NCBI GenBank assembly: GCA_035530375.1
Contig: DATKUY010000005.1
Location: 1-64,000 of the forward strand
DNA length: 64,000 nt
Reading direction: 5' to 3'
Source of the DNA: Sulfuricella sp035530375
GTDB lineage: Bacteria > Pseudomonadota > Gammaproteobacteria > Burkholderiales > Sulfuricellaceae
In this document: positions 34,568 through 44,823 of the stretch, piece by piece
How positions within the stretch are numbered: position 1 is the first letter of the stretch
Layout: every line of letters starts with the position of its first letter
Made by a program: the position numbers and the translations under genes
The notes under the pieces: model-generated
The model's database searches: none
What the model saw: the letters and a program-made list of their open reading frames with translations, nothing else
What the model was told of the DNA's origin: nothing

Positions 34568-35263
34568 ATGAGCTTGAATAACTTTATCTTCGGGGGCTAT
34601 CCCTATATCGCCCTTACCGTGTTCCTGCTGGGTAGCTGGATGCGCTTCGACCGGGAGCAGTACACCTGGAAAAGCGACTCCAGCCAACTGCTGTCCAAGA
34701 GCAATGTGCGACTGTCGAGCAACCTGTTTCATGTCGGCATCATCGCCATCTTCTTTGGCCATGCCGTAGGCCTGCTCACCCCGCACCACTGGTTCCTGGC
34801 GCTGGGCGTGTCCGACATGCAGCACCAGTATCTGGCCATCACCGCCGGCGCCATTTTCGGCTCCATGTGTTTGCTTGGCGGCTTGATGCTGTGGGTACGG
34901 CGCATGTTCAATGCGCGCATTTCGTCCTCCAGCCGCGGCATGGACAAACCCATTCTGTCCTGGCTGTTGATCACGCTACTGCTGGGACTGTCCACCATCC
35001 CGGTATCCATGGGCCATGCCAGCAACGGCAATCCCGGCGTGATGATCGCGCTGGCGGAATGGGTGCAGAGCATCGTTTACCTGAGCCCCAATCCGGCACT
35101 GCTGGATAGCGTGGACGGCATCTTCAGGATCCACCTGTTTTTCGGCATGACGGTGTTCCTGCTGTTCCCGTTCACCCGTCTGGTGCATGTCTGGAGCGTG
35201 CCGCTCGGCTATCTGGGACGCTCGTACCAGATCGTGCGCACCAAAAGAGAGATTTTCGACTAA
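34568..35263 (+). CDS. narI: Respiratory nitrate reductase, gamma subunit NarI
   Basis: 231 residues, five membrane spans. It anchors NarGH and carries two b-type hemes that take electrons from quinol. Histidines in the expected positions are in NLFHVGIIAIFFGHAVGLL and, near the C terminus, FRIHLFFGMTVFLLFPFTRL followed by VHVWSVP. AAGGAGTCCATT precedes the ATG at 34568. Last gene of narGHJI, followed by the hairpin at 35274. Confidence 0.96.
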   Translation: MSLNNFIFGGYPYIALTVFLLGSWMRFDREQYTWKSDSSQLLSKSNVRLSSNLFHVGIIAIFFGHAVGLLTPHHWFLALGVSDMQHQYLAITAGAIFGSMCLLGGLMLWVRRMFNARISSSSRGMDKPILSWLLITLLLGLSTIPVSMGHASNGNPGVMIALAEWVQSIVYLSPNPALLDSVDGIFRIHLFFGMTVFLLFPFTRLVHVWSVPLGYLGRSYQIVRTKREIFD

Positions 35264-35273
35264 TATAGAACGT

Positions 35274-35309
35274 TATCTATGGCCACCCATTTTCGGGTGG
35301 CCATAGATA
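35274..35309 (+). terminator. Hairpin after narGHJI
   Basis: Perfect 15-bp stem TATCTATGGCCACCC / GGGTGGCCATAGATA with the loop ATTTTC, 10 bp after narI. No T-tract follows, but the position and stability fit an operon end. Confidence 0.6.
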
Positions 35310-35473
35310 GCTCTGCCGGTTTCGCCAGTAATCAGTCAACCTGAAATGCCTGAATGCAGGAGCGGCCTCCCGCATTCAACATGTCTGACTATGTATGTCG
35401 CCGCAGAGACGAACCAAGTTAAAATTCAATTCGGCTTTTTCAAATCCCCTTGTAAATTCAAAGAGGTTTTTTC

Positions 35474-35848
35474 ATGAGCGAGTCCACCCGGACAAACCCC
35501 ACCGACCACCTTCACTACCTGCTCGTCAACGGCAAGGAAATCCAGACCGATTCGGAAGGCTATATCAGGAACCTGGACGAATGGTCGGAAGATTACGCCA
35601 TTGCCCTGGCCAGGAAAGAAGGGCTGGAATTGACCGACGAGCACTGGCAGGTCATCCGTTTTCTGCGCGACTGGTACGAAGAGCATGACGTCCAGGCGCA
35701 GGTACGGTTCATGATCAGGCATTTCTCCAAGGCATGGGGCAAGGAAAAAGGCAACAACCATTACCTGCACCTGATTTTCCCCAAAGGCGGTCCGCAGAAA
35801 CAGGGCAACCGCCTGGCCGGCTTGCTCAGAACCAAGGGCGAGCACTGA
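35474..35848 (+). CDS. DsrC/TusE-family protein lacking both redox cysteines (RspA-like)
   Basis: 124 residues with the DsrC/TusE fold signature: GYIRNLDEWSEDYAIALARK, LTDEHWQVIRFLRDWYEEHD and an HFSKAWG segment. DsrC and TusE carry a C-terminal Cys arm that moves sulfur; here the region reads GGPQKQGNRLAGLLRTKGEH with no cysteine at either the inner or the penultimate position. Members without cysteines have been called RspA and are thought to be regulatory. It cannot act as a persulfide carrier. It sits directly after narGHJI, 210 bp away, in an organism with sox genes. Confidence 0.88.
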   Translation: MSESTRTNPTDHLHYLLVNGKEIQTDSEGYIRNLDEWSEDYAIALARKEGLELTDEHWQVIRFLRDWYEEHDVQAQVRFMIRHFSKAWGKEKGNNHYLHLIFPKGGPQKQGNRLAGLLRTKGEH

Positions 35849-35957
35849 ACATGACCGGTTGTAGTTTAGCAGTCCTTCACCTTCTCACATCGCGACTGGA
35901 AGTCGGCAAAGGATGAATATGGAAAATAATCGTTAGTTCAGTTGCACTGACGGGGAA

Positions 35958-36030
35958 GCCCTTGTAGTTCAAGTTCAGGGACGCTGCGCGGCTTTATCGC
36001 GCAGCGTCCCCTGCAACGCCTGGTTAGGGC
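35958..36030 (-). other. Solitary integron attC site
   Basis: On the minus strand it runs from GCCCTAACC (36030-36022, R'' type) through CAGGGGACGCTGCGCG / CGCGCAGCGTCCCTG with loop ATAAAGC to AACTTGAACTACAAGGGC. The R' box is damaged (CTACAAGGGC where CGTTAGGGC is expected). The stem matches the attC at 666-737. The gene at 36024-36398 ends within it. Confidence 0.7.
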
Positions 36031-36398
36031 ACTTTTTCATCGAACACTCCCCATGCGTTTTCGTATCCTAGTTCGTGAAAAGTCTTGGGATGAATGCCCG
36101 GCATCTTCGGGTCTTTGAAGTACTTCGTGAATCGTTCAGGTTCATTGGCAAGCGTTTCACCAGGAACCACAAAGTACTGAACTGCTTGACCCGGCTTGTT
36201 CAGTAGCACGAAAACGTAAATGTGGGCTGCTTCGACCTTGCTGTGACTGATGAGGAAAAAGTTCTTCTCCCGAAGCACCTTTACCTGGACAGTGAACGTC
36301 CCTCCGGTCTTGGAATTGTGTGCGAATAGGTCAATGGCCTTCACGTTGCCGAAGGTCACGGAGGTTTGAAGCCCGCGTTTCAGTAACTCCGCAGCCAC
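36024..36398 (-). CDS. Cassette-borne hypothetical protein, probably frameshifted at its 5' end
   Basis: 124 codons from a GTG at 36398. The reading frame is open a little further (AGELFVAAELLKRG) to a stop at 36422. The protein (VKAIDLFAHNSKTGGTFTVQ, VKVLREKNFFLISHSKVEAA) has the look of small proteins with a PD-(D/E)XK nuclease-like core (D..., then QVK), but no activity is established. A proper start, ATG 36439 after AAAGGGGACGG, reads MVHLSDKFW in another frame, as if about 4 bases (one TGGC of a tandem pair) had been lost near 36411-36418. It is the single gene of a cassette whose attC follows. Confidence 0.6.
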   Translation of the reverse strand: MAAELLKRGLQTSVTFGNVKAIDLFAHNSKTGGTFTVQVKVLREKNFFLISHSKVEAAHIYVFVLLNKPGQAVQYFVVPGETLANEPERFTKYFKDPKMPGIHPKTFHELGYENAWGVFDEKVP

Positions 36399-36439
36399 AA
36401 ACAGTTCGCCCGCCAGAATTTATCCGATAAATGCACCAT

Positions 36440-36800
36440 CCCGTCCCCTTTATCCTTCACATGGAGCTGTCCCGGAGGGGCTACAAATAAAACTCAACCA
36501 GCACCATAGCCTTTCAATTCTTGTTTGTCATAAGCAATATGCGGGATATGCCGCAGGCGCCGGCCGAAGCGGAAACCTGCATCCGCGAAGTGGGGCAGCG
36601 GTATTTCTGGCGCGAGCCACGGGCCAATCGGCACGCCCGATCCGGGCGAGTGCCCGCAAGCTGATTAATCCACGGGGGAGATAGCGTCGGCGTTTTTCGA
36701 GCCGTAGCGCTGCGGCTTGCGGCGATATCGGCAGGAAACATGAGCAAACATAGTCGGAAAACGGCATCAAACCTTGTGCCGCGCCCCCCCTTCCCCTACA
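36440..36800. other. Intergenic region, nothing recognised
   Basis: 361 bp between the cassette gene and the ClC channel gene. It contains a 42-codon frame (36550-36663, plus strand) without a ribosome site or family, and GC-rich DNA. No repeat, RNA gene or clear promoter was seen. Confidence 0.4.
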
Positions 36801-38198
36801 ATGAACGACTTCACTTCCCACCAAGCTGGACCGAAGTTGCCCAAACGTTTTCTCCGCCGATCAAAATACTTCTGGCTGTCGTTCAGGCACTGGAAACGGC
36901 GGCTGTTGTTCTGGACTGGTGCAATCTGCGTCGGCATTGCCGCAGTTTTTTTTGCCAAGGGAAGCGAACAGGCTAATCTGCTGTTTCACCGCTTGATCGC
37001 GTTCTCCCCCTATCTACCCCTGCTGGTCGCCCCCGCCGGACTCGCGCTGGTTGCTTACATCACGCGCCGCTTTTTCCCCGGCTCCCAGGGCAGCGGCATC
37101 CCCCAGACCATCGCAGCTTTGCAAATGGAGGACAGCAACGACCGCCAATCGGTGCTTTCGCTACGCATCGCTCTGGGAAAAATCCCCCTCACCCTGGTCG
37201 GCCTGCTATCGGGCGCATCCGTAGGCCGCGAAGGGCCGACAGTGCAGATCGGCGCTGCGATCATGCACGCCATCGGGGGATTCGGCCGCTACCATCGTCT
37301 CGACATTGAAAAGGGTTTGATCATCGCCGGCGGGGCGGCCGGCGTTGCTGCAGCCTTCAACACGCCGCTGGCCGGCGTGGTATTCGCCATCGAGGAAATG
37401 AGCCGTTCCTTCGAGGAAAAAACCAACGGCATCGTGCTCACAGCCGTCATTGTCGCCGGCATGACCTCGCTCGGCATGATCGGCAATTACACCTACTTCG
37501 GCTACACCTCGGCTGAGCTCGATCTGAATAATGGCTGGATTGCGGTACTGGTCTGCGGTGTCGTCGGCGGACTGTTCGGTGGTCTGTTCAGCCGGATTCT
37601 GATCGCGGCTGCGCGCGGCATCCCGGGCCGCCTCGGTTCGCTGATGAAGGAGCGCCCGATTGTTTTCGCCGCCCTGTGCGGATTCGCGCTGGCGCTGATC
37701 GGCCTGCTCTCCGGCAGCACCACCTACGGCACCGGCTATCAGGAGGCCCAGCAACTCGTATCCGAAGGCATTCCCCTGCCAGAATCATATGGCATCCTCA
37801 AGATGCTTGCCACCATCGTCTCCTACGTGAGCGGCATCCCAGGCGGCCTGTTCGCTCCCTCTCTGGCCATCGGCGCCGGCTTCGGCGCCAACATGGTAAA
37901 CCTGATGCCCTATGCGCCCGCAGGCGCAGTGGTGATCCTCGGCATGGTGTCGTATTTTGCCGGCGTGGTACAGGCACCCATCACCTCCTTCGTGATCGTC
38001 ATGGAGATGACCGACAACCACGCCATGCTGCTGCCGCTCATGGCCGCGTCCATCCTCGCCTCTGCCTGCTCGCGATTGATCTGCACCAAACCCCTCTACA
38101 AGGCCCTGGCCGAGAGCTTCCTGCAGCGCGCCACCGCGATCCCGGCCAAGCCCCCTGCGGAAACGCAAGCAGCACCTCAAGAGCCATTATCGTTATAA
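36801..38198 (+). CDS. clcA: ClC-family chloride channel/antiporter
   Basis: 465 residues, about ten or more membrane helices. The three chloride-selectivity motifs are present: GSQGSGIPQ, GREGPTVQIG (with the gating Glu) and GIPGGLFAPSLAIGA. The second glutamate of proton-coupled antiporters is also present (FAIEEMSRSF), so Cl-/H+ exchange rather than a pure channel is likely. No C-terminal CBS domains. The ATG at 36801 is chosen over a TTG at 36774; upstream is C-rich without a clear ribosome site. Confidence 0.92.
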   Translation: MNDFTSHQAGPKLPKRFLRRSKYFWLSFRHWKRRLLFWTGAICVGIAAVFFAKGSEQANLLFHRLIAFSPYLPLLVAPAGLALVAYITRRFFPGSQGSGIPQTIAALQMEDSNDRQSVLSLRIALGKIPLTLVGLLSGASVGREGPTVQIGAAIMHAIGGFGRYHRLDIEKGLIIAGGAAGVAAAFNTPLAGVVFAIEEMSRSFEEKTNGIVLTAVIVAGMTSLGMIGNYTYFGYTSAELDLNNGWIAVLVCGVVGGLFGGLFSRILIAAARGIPGRLGSLMKERPIVFAALCGFALALIGLLSGSTTYGTGYQEAQQLVSEGIPLPESYGILKMLATIVSYVSGIPGGLFAPSLAIGAGFGANMVNLMPYAPAGAVVILGMVSYFAGVVQAPITSFVIVMEMTDNHAMLLPLMAASILASACSRLICTKPLYKALAESFLQRATAIPAKPPAETQAAPQEPLSL

Positions 38199-38218
38199 TC
38201 CTAATAAACAGCTTTTAG

Positions 38219-38316
38219 CCACGGATTAACACAGATAAAACATGCGGTTGAAATAATTTCATTTCTTCCCGTGAGGGTGAGCGGCGAACACCGTGCAAGC
38301 CTCTGATAATCCGTGG
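38219..38316. repeat. CCACGGATTAACA repeat element, copy without gene
   Basis: Left end CCACGGATTAACACAGATAA (38219), right end CTCTGATAATCCGTGG (38301-38316), forming imperfect terminal inverted repeats around about 60 bp. It fills the gap between the ClC gene and the cyclase gene and matches the element at 24336-24430. Confidence 0.7.
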
Positions 38317-38344
38317 TAACTGCTTTTTCAGGGACAATGTTTCC

Positions 38345-39241
38345 ATGCATAACGAGAAGATCAATGCCGCCATTCTGTTTGCCGACATAAGCGGCAGCAC
38401 CCGCCTCTATGAAACACTGGGCGACAAGGCGGCACTGGGGAAAATCGAGCTATGCCTGTCCATTCTGTCCACGCTGTCGCGCAAGCATGGCGGAAAAACA
38501 ATCAAAACCATCGGCGATGAAATCATGTGCGCCTTCCCCGACGCTGCATCTGCCGTTCTCGCAGCGCGCGACATGCAGATGGAGATGGCGATGCAGTTCA
38601 TCAACAGCAAGCTGCCTCTGCAGATCCACATCGGCCTTCACTACGGCCAGACGATCCAGAGCGATGACGACGTGTTCGGCGATGCGGTCAATGTCGCCGC
38701 CCGGCTGACGGAACTCTCCAAGGCGGGCCAGATCATCACCAGCCGGCAAACCGCCGACACCTTGACTGCCGAGCTCCGAGCCGACCTGCGCCAACTGGGA
38801 AGCGCCCCCCTGAAAGGGAAAAGCGAGGACATCGACATCTGCGAGATCATCTGGCAGGAGACAGGCGACCTGACCCTGATGCCGGGCAGCGTTTTCAGGA
38901 TGGCGCCTGTTGCCTGGCGTATATCGCTGCGCCACGCCGGGGCATGCCTGGTTCTCGATGCGAACAAGCCGGCGGCGGTACTCGGCCGCGACAAGGCCAA
39001 CGACCTCGTCGTCGACAACCCTCTCGCCTCGCGGCAGCATGCCAGGATCGAACTTCGCGGCGACAAGTTCATCCTTAGCGACCAGAGCACCAACGGCACC
39101 TATGTCTTCACGGCGGACGGAAGAAAAACCTTTCTCCGCCGCGAGGAATTCCCGCTTTCCGGCTCCGGCTCCATCAGCCTGGGGCACGATACAGACGGAG
39201 ACTTTGCCTCGCCGTTGACGATCCTGTTTGACTGCGAGTAG
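38345..39241 (+). CDS. Class III nucleotide cyclase with C-terminal FHA domain
   Basis: 298 residues. Residues about 5-165 are a class III adenylate/guanylate cyclase domain: AAILFADISGSTRLYETLGD has the first metal-binding Asp, TIGDEIMCAFPD the second, and DVFGDAVNVAARLTEL the substrate loop with Asn and Arg. Residues about 205-295 are an FHA domain (AVLGRDKANDLVVDNPLASR, QHARIEL, LSDQSTNGTYV) that binds phosphothreonine. The combination suggests a soluble cyclase steered by a Ser/Thr kinase. No kinase gene is near. Follows a repeat element; 7 bp ahead of the CinA-like gene. Confidence 0.9.
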   Translation: MHNEKINAAILFADISGSTRLYETLGDKAALGKIELCLSILSTLSRKHGGKTIKTIGDEIMCAFPDAASAVLAARDMQMEMAMQFINSKLPLQIHIGLHYGQTIQSDDDVFGDAVNVAARLTELSKAGQIITSRQTADTLTAELRADLRQLGSAPLKGKSEDIDICEIIWQETGDLTLMPGSVFRMAPVAWRISLRHAGACLVLDANKPAAVLGRDKANDLVVDNPLASRQHARIELRGDKFILSDQSTNGTYVFTADGRKTFLRREEFPLSGSGSISLGHDTDGDFASPLTILFDCE

Positions 39242-39248
39242 CGACAGC

Positions 39249-39998
39249 ATGACAAATTTCGGGGCGATTATCATCGGCGACGAGCTGTTGAGCGGCAAGC
39301 GCCAGGACCGGCATTTTCAGCATGTAATAGAAACGCTGGCGCAACGCGGGCTGGAGCTGAAGTGGTGCCGCATCATCGGCGACGATCCCGCGCTGATCGT
39401 CGAAACCCTGCGCCAGACCCTGCCGCAGGATGACATCGTATTCTGCTTCGGCGGCATCGGCGCCACCCCCGACGACCACACCCGCCAGTGCGCGGCGGGA
39501 GCCGCCGGGGTGCCTCTTTACCGCCACCCCGAGGCGGCGGCAGAGATCGAGGCGCACTTCGGCGCAGAGGCCTACCCGCGCCGCATCCTGATGGCCGACC
39601 TGCCGCAGGGCAGCCGCATCATCCCCAACCCGTTCAACCGCATTCCCGGTTTTTCCCTCAACCACCACCACTTCCTGCCCGGCTTCCCGCAGATGGCATG
39701 GCCGATGATGGACTGGGTACTGGACATGCTCTACCCGGAGATTCGCAACCAGGCCCCCGAATCCGAAACCATCATCACCGTGCTGGATGCGATGGAGAGC
39801 CCGCTGCTCGACCTGATGAACGAATTCGTGAAGCTTTATCCGGATGTGCGCTTTTCCAGCCTGCCGCACATCGGCGATGAAGGCGAGCGCAAGGTGGAAT
39901 TCGGGGTGCGCGGCACGCGACCGCGGGTGGCAGAGGCAATTAACCACCTCCAGGCAGAAGTTGAAAAGATGGGCTACCGTTATACGGAAACCGCCTAG
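39249..39998 (+). CDS. CinA-like molybdopterin-binding domain protein
   Basis: 249 residues corresponding to the N-terminal (MoCF/MoaB-like) domain of CinA: FGAIIIGDELLSGKRQDRHF, then FCFGGIGATPDDHTRQ, and NPFNRIPGFSLNHHHFLPGFP. It lacks the C-terminal nicotinamide-nucleotide amidase domain, so it is the short form. Members act on ADP-ribose or bind molybdopterin; the exact reaction here is unknown. The ATG overlaps almost directly with the cyclase stop (7 bp gap), so they are probably co-transcribed. Confidence 0.88.
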   Translation: MTNFGAIIIGDELLSGKRQDRHFQHVIETLAQRGLELKWCRIIGDDPALIVETLRQTLPQDDIVFCFGGIGATPDDHTRQCAAGAAGVPLYRHPEAAAEIEAHFGAEAYPRRILMADLPQGSRIIPNPFNRIPGFSLNHHHFLPGFPQMAWPMMDWVLDMLYPEIRNQAPESETIITVLDAMESPLLDLMNEFVKLYPDVRFSSLPHIGDEGERKVEFGVRGTRPRVAEAINHLQAEVEKMGYRYTETA

Positions 39999-40007
39999 AA
40001 CTGCCGA

Positions 40008-41276
40008 TTATTCGACATCCAGCGCCAGTGCGGCATCGACGCGAGAGCTTTTCTGCGGCTGCGATTCAACAGGTCTTGCAGCAGGTTCTGCCAGCAATTC
40101 AAGGATGCCGACCAGCTTGTCGATCTGCGACCGGGTATGGTTGGCATTCATGATGAAGCGCAAACGGCTTTGTTTCAGCCCCACCGCCGGGAATTTGACG
40201 GCGTCCACATGGATGCCCTCGTTCTTGAGCAGCGCGGCGACACGATCGCACTCCCGTTCATCCCCGATGAGCACGGGGACAATCGGTGTGGCTTTGGAAA
40301 TCAGGTGGTAGCCCAGGTTCTCCATTCGGCTGACAAAATAGCGCTGGTTGTCCCACAACCGCTTTCTTCTCTCCGGCTCGACCAGCGACATATCGATTGC
40401 CTCGGACACCGCAACGGCCTGGTCGGGCGGCAAGGTGGAAGTAAACCCGTAAGCGGAACTGGTCAGCCGCAGAATATCGGAAATATGGCTTTCCGTTGCG
40501 ATGAAGCCGCCGATCGCCCCATACGCCTTGCTCAAGGTGCCCATCTGGATCAGCCTCGGGCTGTATGCGCCGAAGTGCTCCGAGGTGCCGCCGCCATGTT
40601 CGCCCAGAACGCCCGTGCCATGCGCATCATCGATGTAGACCGTGGCATCGTAGCGTTCGGCCAGTTCGATCATCCCGGGCAACGGCGCAATATCCCCATC
40701 CTGGCTGAAAACCCCGTCGCTGACGATGATCTTGATGCGGTCAGGGCAGGACTTGAGCTTGCTTTCCAGATGGTCTAGATCAAGATGGCGGTAGGCCATC
40801 CTTTCCGCCCCCGACATGCGGATTCCCTCGCGGATACTGATATGGTTGTATTCGTCGGAAAAATAGGTGTAACGGTAGCGACGCGACGACTTGAAGCCAT
40901 ACAGCCGCGCCAACTGGGATGACTTCACCAGGGACGACAACACGCCCAGGTTGGTCAGGTAGCCGGTGGCGAACAGCAGCGCGGACTTCTTGCGCTTCAA
41001 CCGGGCCAGCTTGGCCTCCAGCTCTCCATAGATATCCAGATCCCCGCCCAGCAAGCGGGATTCACAGTTACCCACGCCGAACCGTTCGAGACCCAGCTTT
41101 GCCTTGGCTATCAGCCTTTTGCTGGTAGCCAGCCCAAGGTAGTTGTTGGTGCTGAAGGAAACATATTGCCGGCCGTCACTGATAAACGTGGGGTCTGGCA
41201 AAGTACTTGCGCTGGGGATTTCGTGGTGAGCTTGTTGCGATCTCAGCCAACTATCAATTTCTCTAAACTCTTCCAA
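40008..41276 (-). CDS. PLP-dependent alpha-oxoamine synthase family enzyme (BioF-like)
   Basis: 422 residues of the aminotransferase class I/II alpha-oxoamine synthase group (8-amino-7-oxononanoate synthase, KBL, serine palmitoyltransferase). Visible: FSTNNYLGLA, GNCESRLLGGDLDIYGELE, VYIDDAHGTGVLGEHGGG and the PLP lysine in MGTLSKAYGAIGG. It condenses an amino acid with an acyl-CoA. An extended N terminus and C terminus compared with BioF, and no biotin genes alongside, make another acyl-CoA substrate plausible. Start is a TTG with AAGGTGGA upstream; convergent with the CinA-like gene. Confidence 0.82.
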   Translation of the reverse strand: MEEFREIDSWLRSQQAHHEIPSASTLPDPTFISDGRQYVSFSTNNYLGLATSKRLIAKAKLGLERFGVGNCESRLLGGDLDIYGELEAKLARLKRKKSALLFATGYLTNLGVLSSLVKSSQLARLYGFKSSRRYRYTYFSDEYNHISIREGIRMSGAERMAYRHLDLDHLESKLKSCPDRIKIIVSDGVFSQDGDIAPLPGMIELAERYDATVYIDDAHGTGVLGEHGGGTSEHFGAYSPRLIQMGTLSKAYGAIGGFIATESHISDILRLTSSAYGFTSTLPPDQAVAVSEAIDMSLVEPERRKRLWDNQRYFVSRMENLGYHLISKATPIVPVLIGDERECDRVAALLKNEGIHVDAVKFPAVGLKQSRLRFIMNANHTRSQIDKLVGILELLAEPAARPVESQPQKSSRVDAALALDVE

Positions 41277-41472
41277 TCCGTTCCACCTTATGTTTTCAAG
41301 CCGAAATCGACACGTTTCAATTATGTTTTATCTGCCTGACACAAAGCTGACAAAAATTATTCATGAGTAGAAAATTAGCGCCCTGGAATTCGGTTACCGT
41401 CGGCCAATCCGTCGTTTTTCCCAGGGTTGTCCTACAATGGAAATGGAAGAACATTTCCGGAAGGAATTAAAC

Positions 41473-41964
41473 ATGAAACCGTTTATCGACGTCGCAACTG
41501 GCGTGAGCGAGGAGTTATCGCAAATTCTGGAATCCGCGGCCAACGATCCCGACGCCGAGGAGCCCGCCACGCTGGGCTCGGTTCGCAGCATCATTGCCAG
41601 GATGTCCGATGGCGAGCGATTCGAAGCCGACCGCATGCATTTTGACCCGAGCCGTTCATTGCCGGAAGAAATCGACGACCTGATCGAACAATTCGGCGAC
41701 GAAGCTCCCGCCATTGATTTCGTTACCGTCAAGGCAAGCGAAGACATGTCGCGCATCATCGCCGCGATGATGGATACCGGCGCGAGCAGCCCGCCTACCC
41801 TGGGGATGGTGCGGGACGCCATGTTGCATGGACTGATGGCGCGCCTGGACGGGGACGGCGAGATCGATCCCGACCAGGACGGGACGCTGCAGTACGAGGT
41901 CGAAACGCTGATCAGCCATTATGGCCCGGATGCGGCGGCGGAAAACTTTCTGCGCTACGATTGA
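41473..41964 (+). CDS. Hypothetical protein with two internal repeats
   Basis: 163 acidic residues. The ATG at 41473 follows GGAAGGAATTAAAC; an upstream ATG at 41437 lacks one. The protein consists of two similar halves: PATLGSVRSIIARMSDG then SLPEEIDDLIEQFGDEAPAIDF, and PPTLGMVRDAMLHGLMARLDGDG then LQYEVETLISHYGPDAAAENF. The DGDGEIDPDQD stretch in the second half resembles a calcium-binding loop. No signal peptide or membrane span. Not recognised as a named family; probably a soluble cytoplasmic protein. Confidence 0.65.
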   Translation: MKPFIDVATGVSEELSQILESAANDPDAEEPATLGSVRSIIARMSDGERFEADRMHFDPSRSLPEEIDDLIEQFGDEAPAIDFVTVKASEDMSRIIAAMMDTGASSPPTLGMVRDAMLHGLMARLDGDGEIDPDQDGTLQYEVETLISHYGPDAAAENFLRYD

Positions 41965-42036
41965 CCGCGCCCGCGAACCGGCGGAACGTTCCGCCGGTTC
42001 GCCTGTCTACCGCCTATCGCGTAGAATAGGCGCCTC

Positions 42037-44184
<2,148 letters not shown>

Positions 44185-44201
44185 CACCTCCCGAACATTA
44201 C

Positions 44202-44240
44202 AAAAAAATCACTTGGGCATATTGCCCAAAGATTTTTTTT
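44202..44240. terminator. Intrinsic terminator, possibly bidirectional
   Basis: Stem TTGGGCA / TGCCCAA (44213-44229) with loop TAT, followed by GATTTTTTTTG and preceded by AAAAAAATC, so an A-tract and a T-tract flank the stem. It ends the YgiQ gene. Confidence 0.85.
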
Positions 44241-44335
44241 GTTTTAGACTTCACCACAATATATTGATGAAAATAAAAATAAGCTAACCACATATTGTGG
44301 AAAAAGCTGAATTCGGTCTGCCAAGGAGGAGCTTT

Positions 44336-44731
44336 ATGCCACAAGCCAAGGCATTTTTCTCGGAAGATGTTTCAACAGTCATAGAAGATCAAACGGCCAA
44401 GCTCGAGGTCGTACCCGGTGGACGCCTCCAGGCCGAGCGAGGCGAGCGGCGTAGCGCACGGCGCATCCCCATCACCTGCCAGGTAAAAATCCGGATCACG
44501 GAAAGCGACGAAACCGCTTATGGCACCACCAAGGATATCAGCGTCGGCGGAATTGCCCTGATCACCGACTACGTTCCCCGTTTCGGCCAGTTGATGGAAA
44601 TCCATGTATTGCCGCCCCAGGGCTCCAGCATCCAACCGCTACGCGCTCTGGTTCAGGTCAGGCGTTGTGTCCAACTGATTACCGGTCACAGCTATGAAAT
44701 CGGTGCGGCGATTCTGAAAATCCGCGAATAG
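44336..44731 (+). CDS. PilZ domain protein (c-di-GMP receptor)
   Basis: 131 residues. After a 35-residue leader, the PilZ domain shows both c-di-GMP contacts: RRSARRIPITC (RxxxR) and KDISVGGIALI ([D/N]xSxxG). It therefore probably binds c-di-GMP and passes the signal to an unknown partner. The ATG at 44336 follows AAGGAGGAGCTTT. It is alone, downstream of the terminator at 44202-44240 and an AT-rich region that may hold its promoter. Confidence 0.88.
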   Translation: MPQAKAFFSEDVSTVIEDQTAKLEVVPGGRLQAERGERRSARRIPITCQVKIRITESDETAYGTTKDISVGGIALITDYVPRFGQLMEIHVLPPQGSSIQPLRALVQVRRCVQLITGHSYEIGAAILKIRE

Positions 44732-44823
44732 CCCTGGAAACGACAGTTGAAAGGGTTGGAGCGCGCGCGGCTTTTGGATGCAGGGCAAGAAACAACGATC
44801 CTGTTTCCTGATTAAAACAGCTT

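Noticed and set aside
36550..36663. Small frame MRDMPQAPAEAETCIREVGQ
   Set aside because: No ribosome site, no family and unremarkable codon use.
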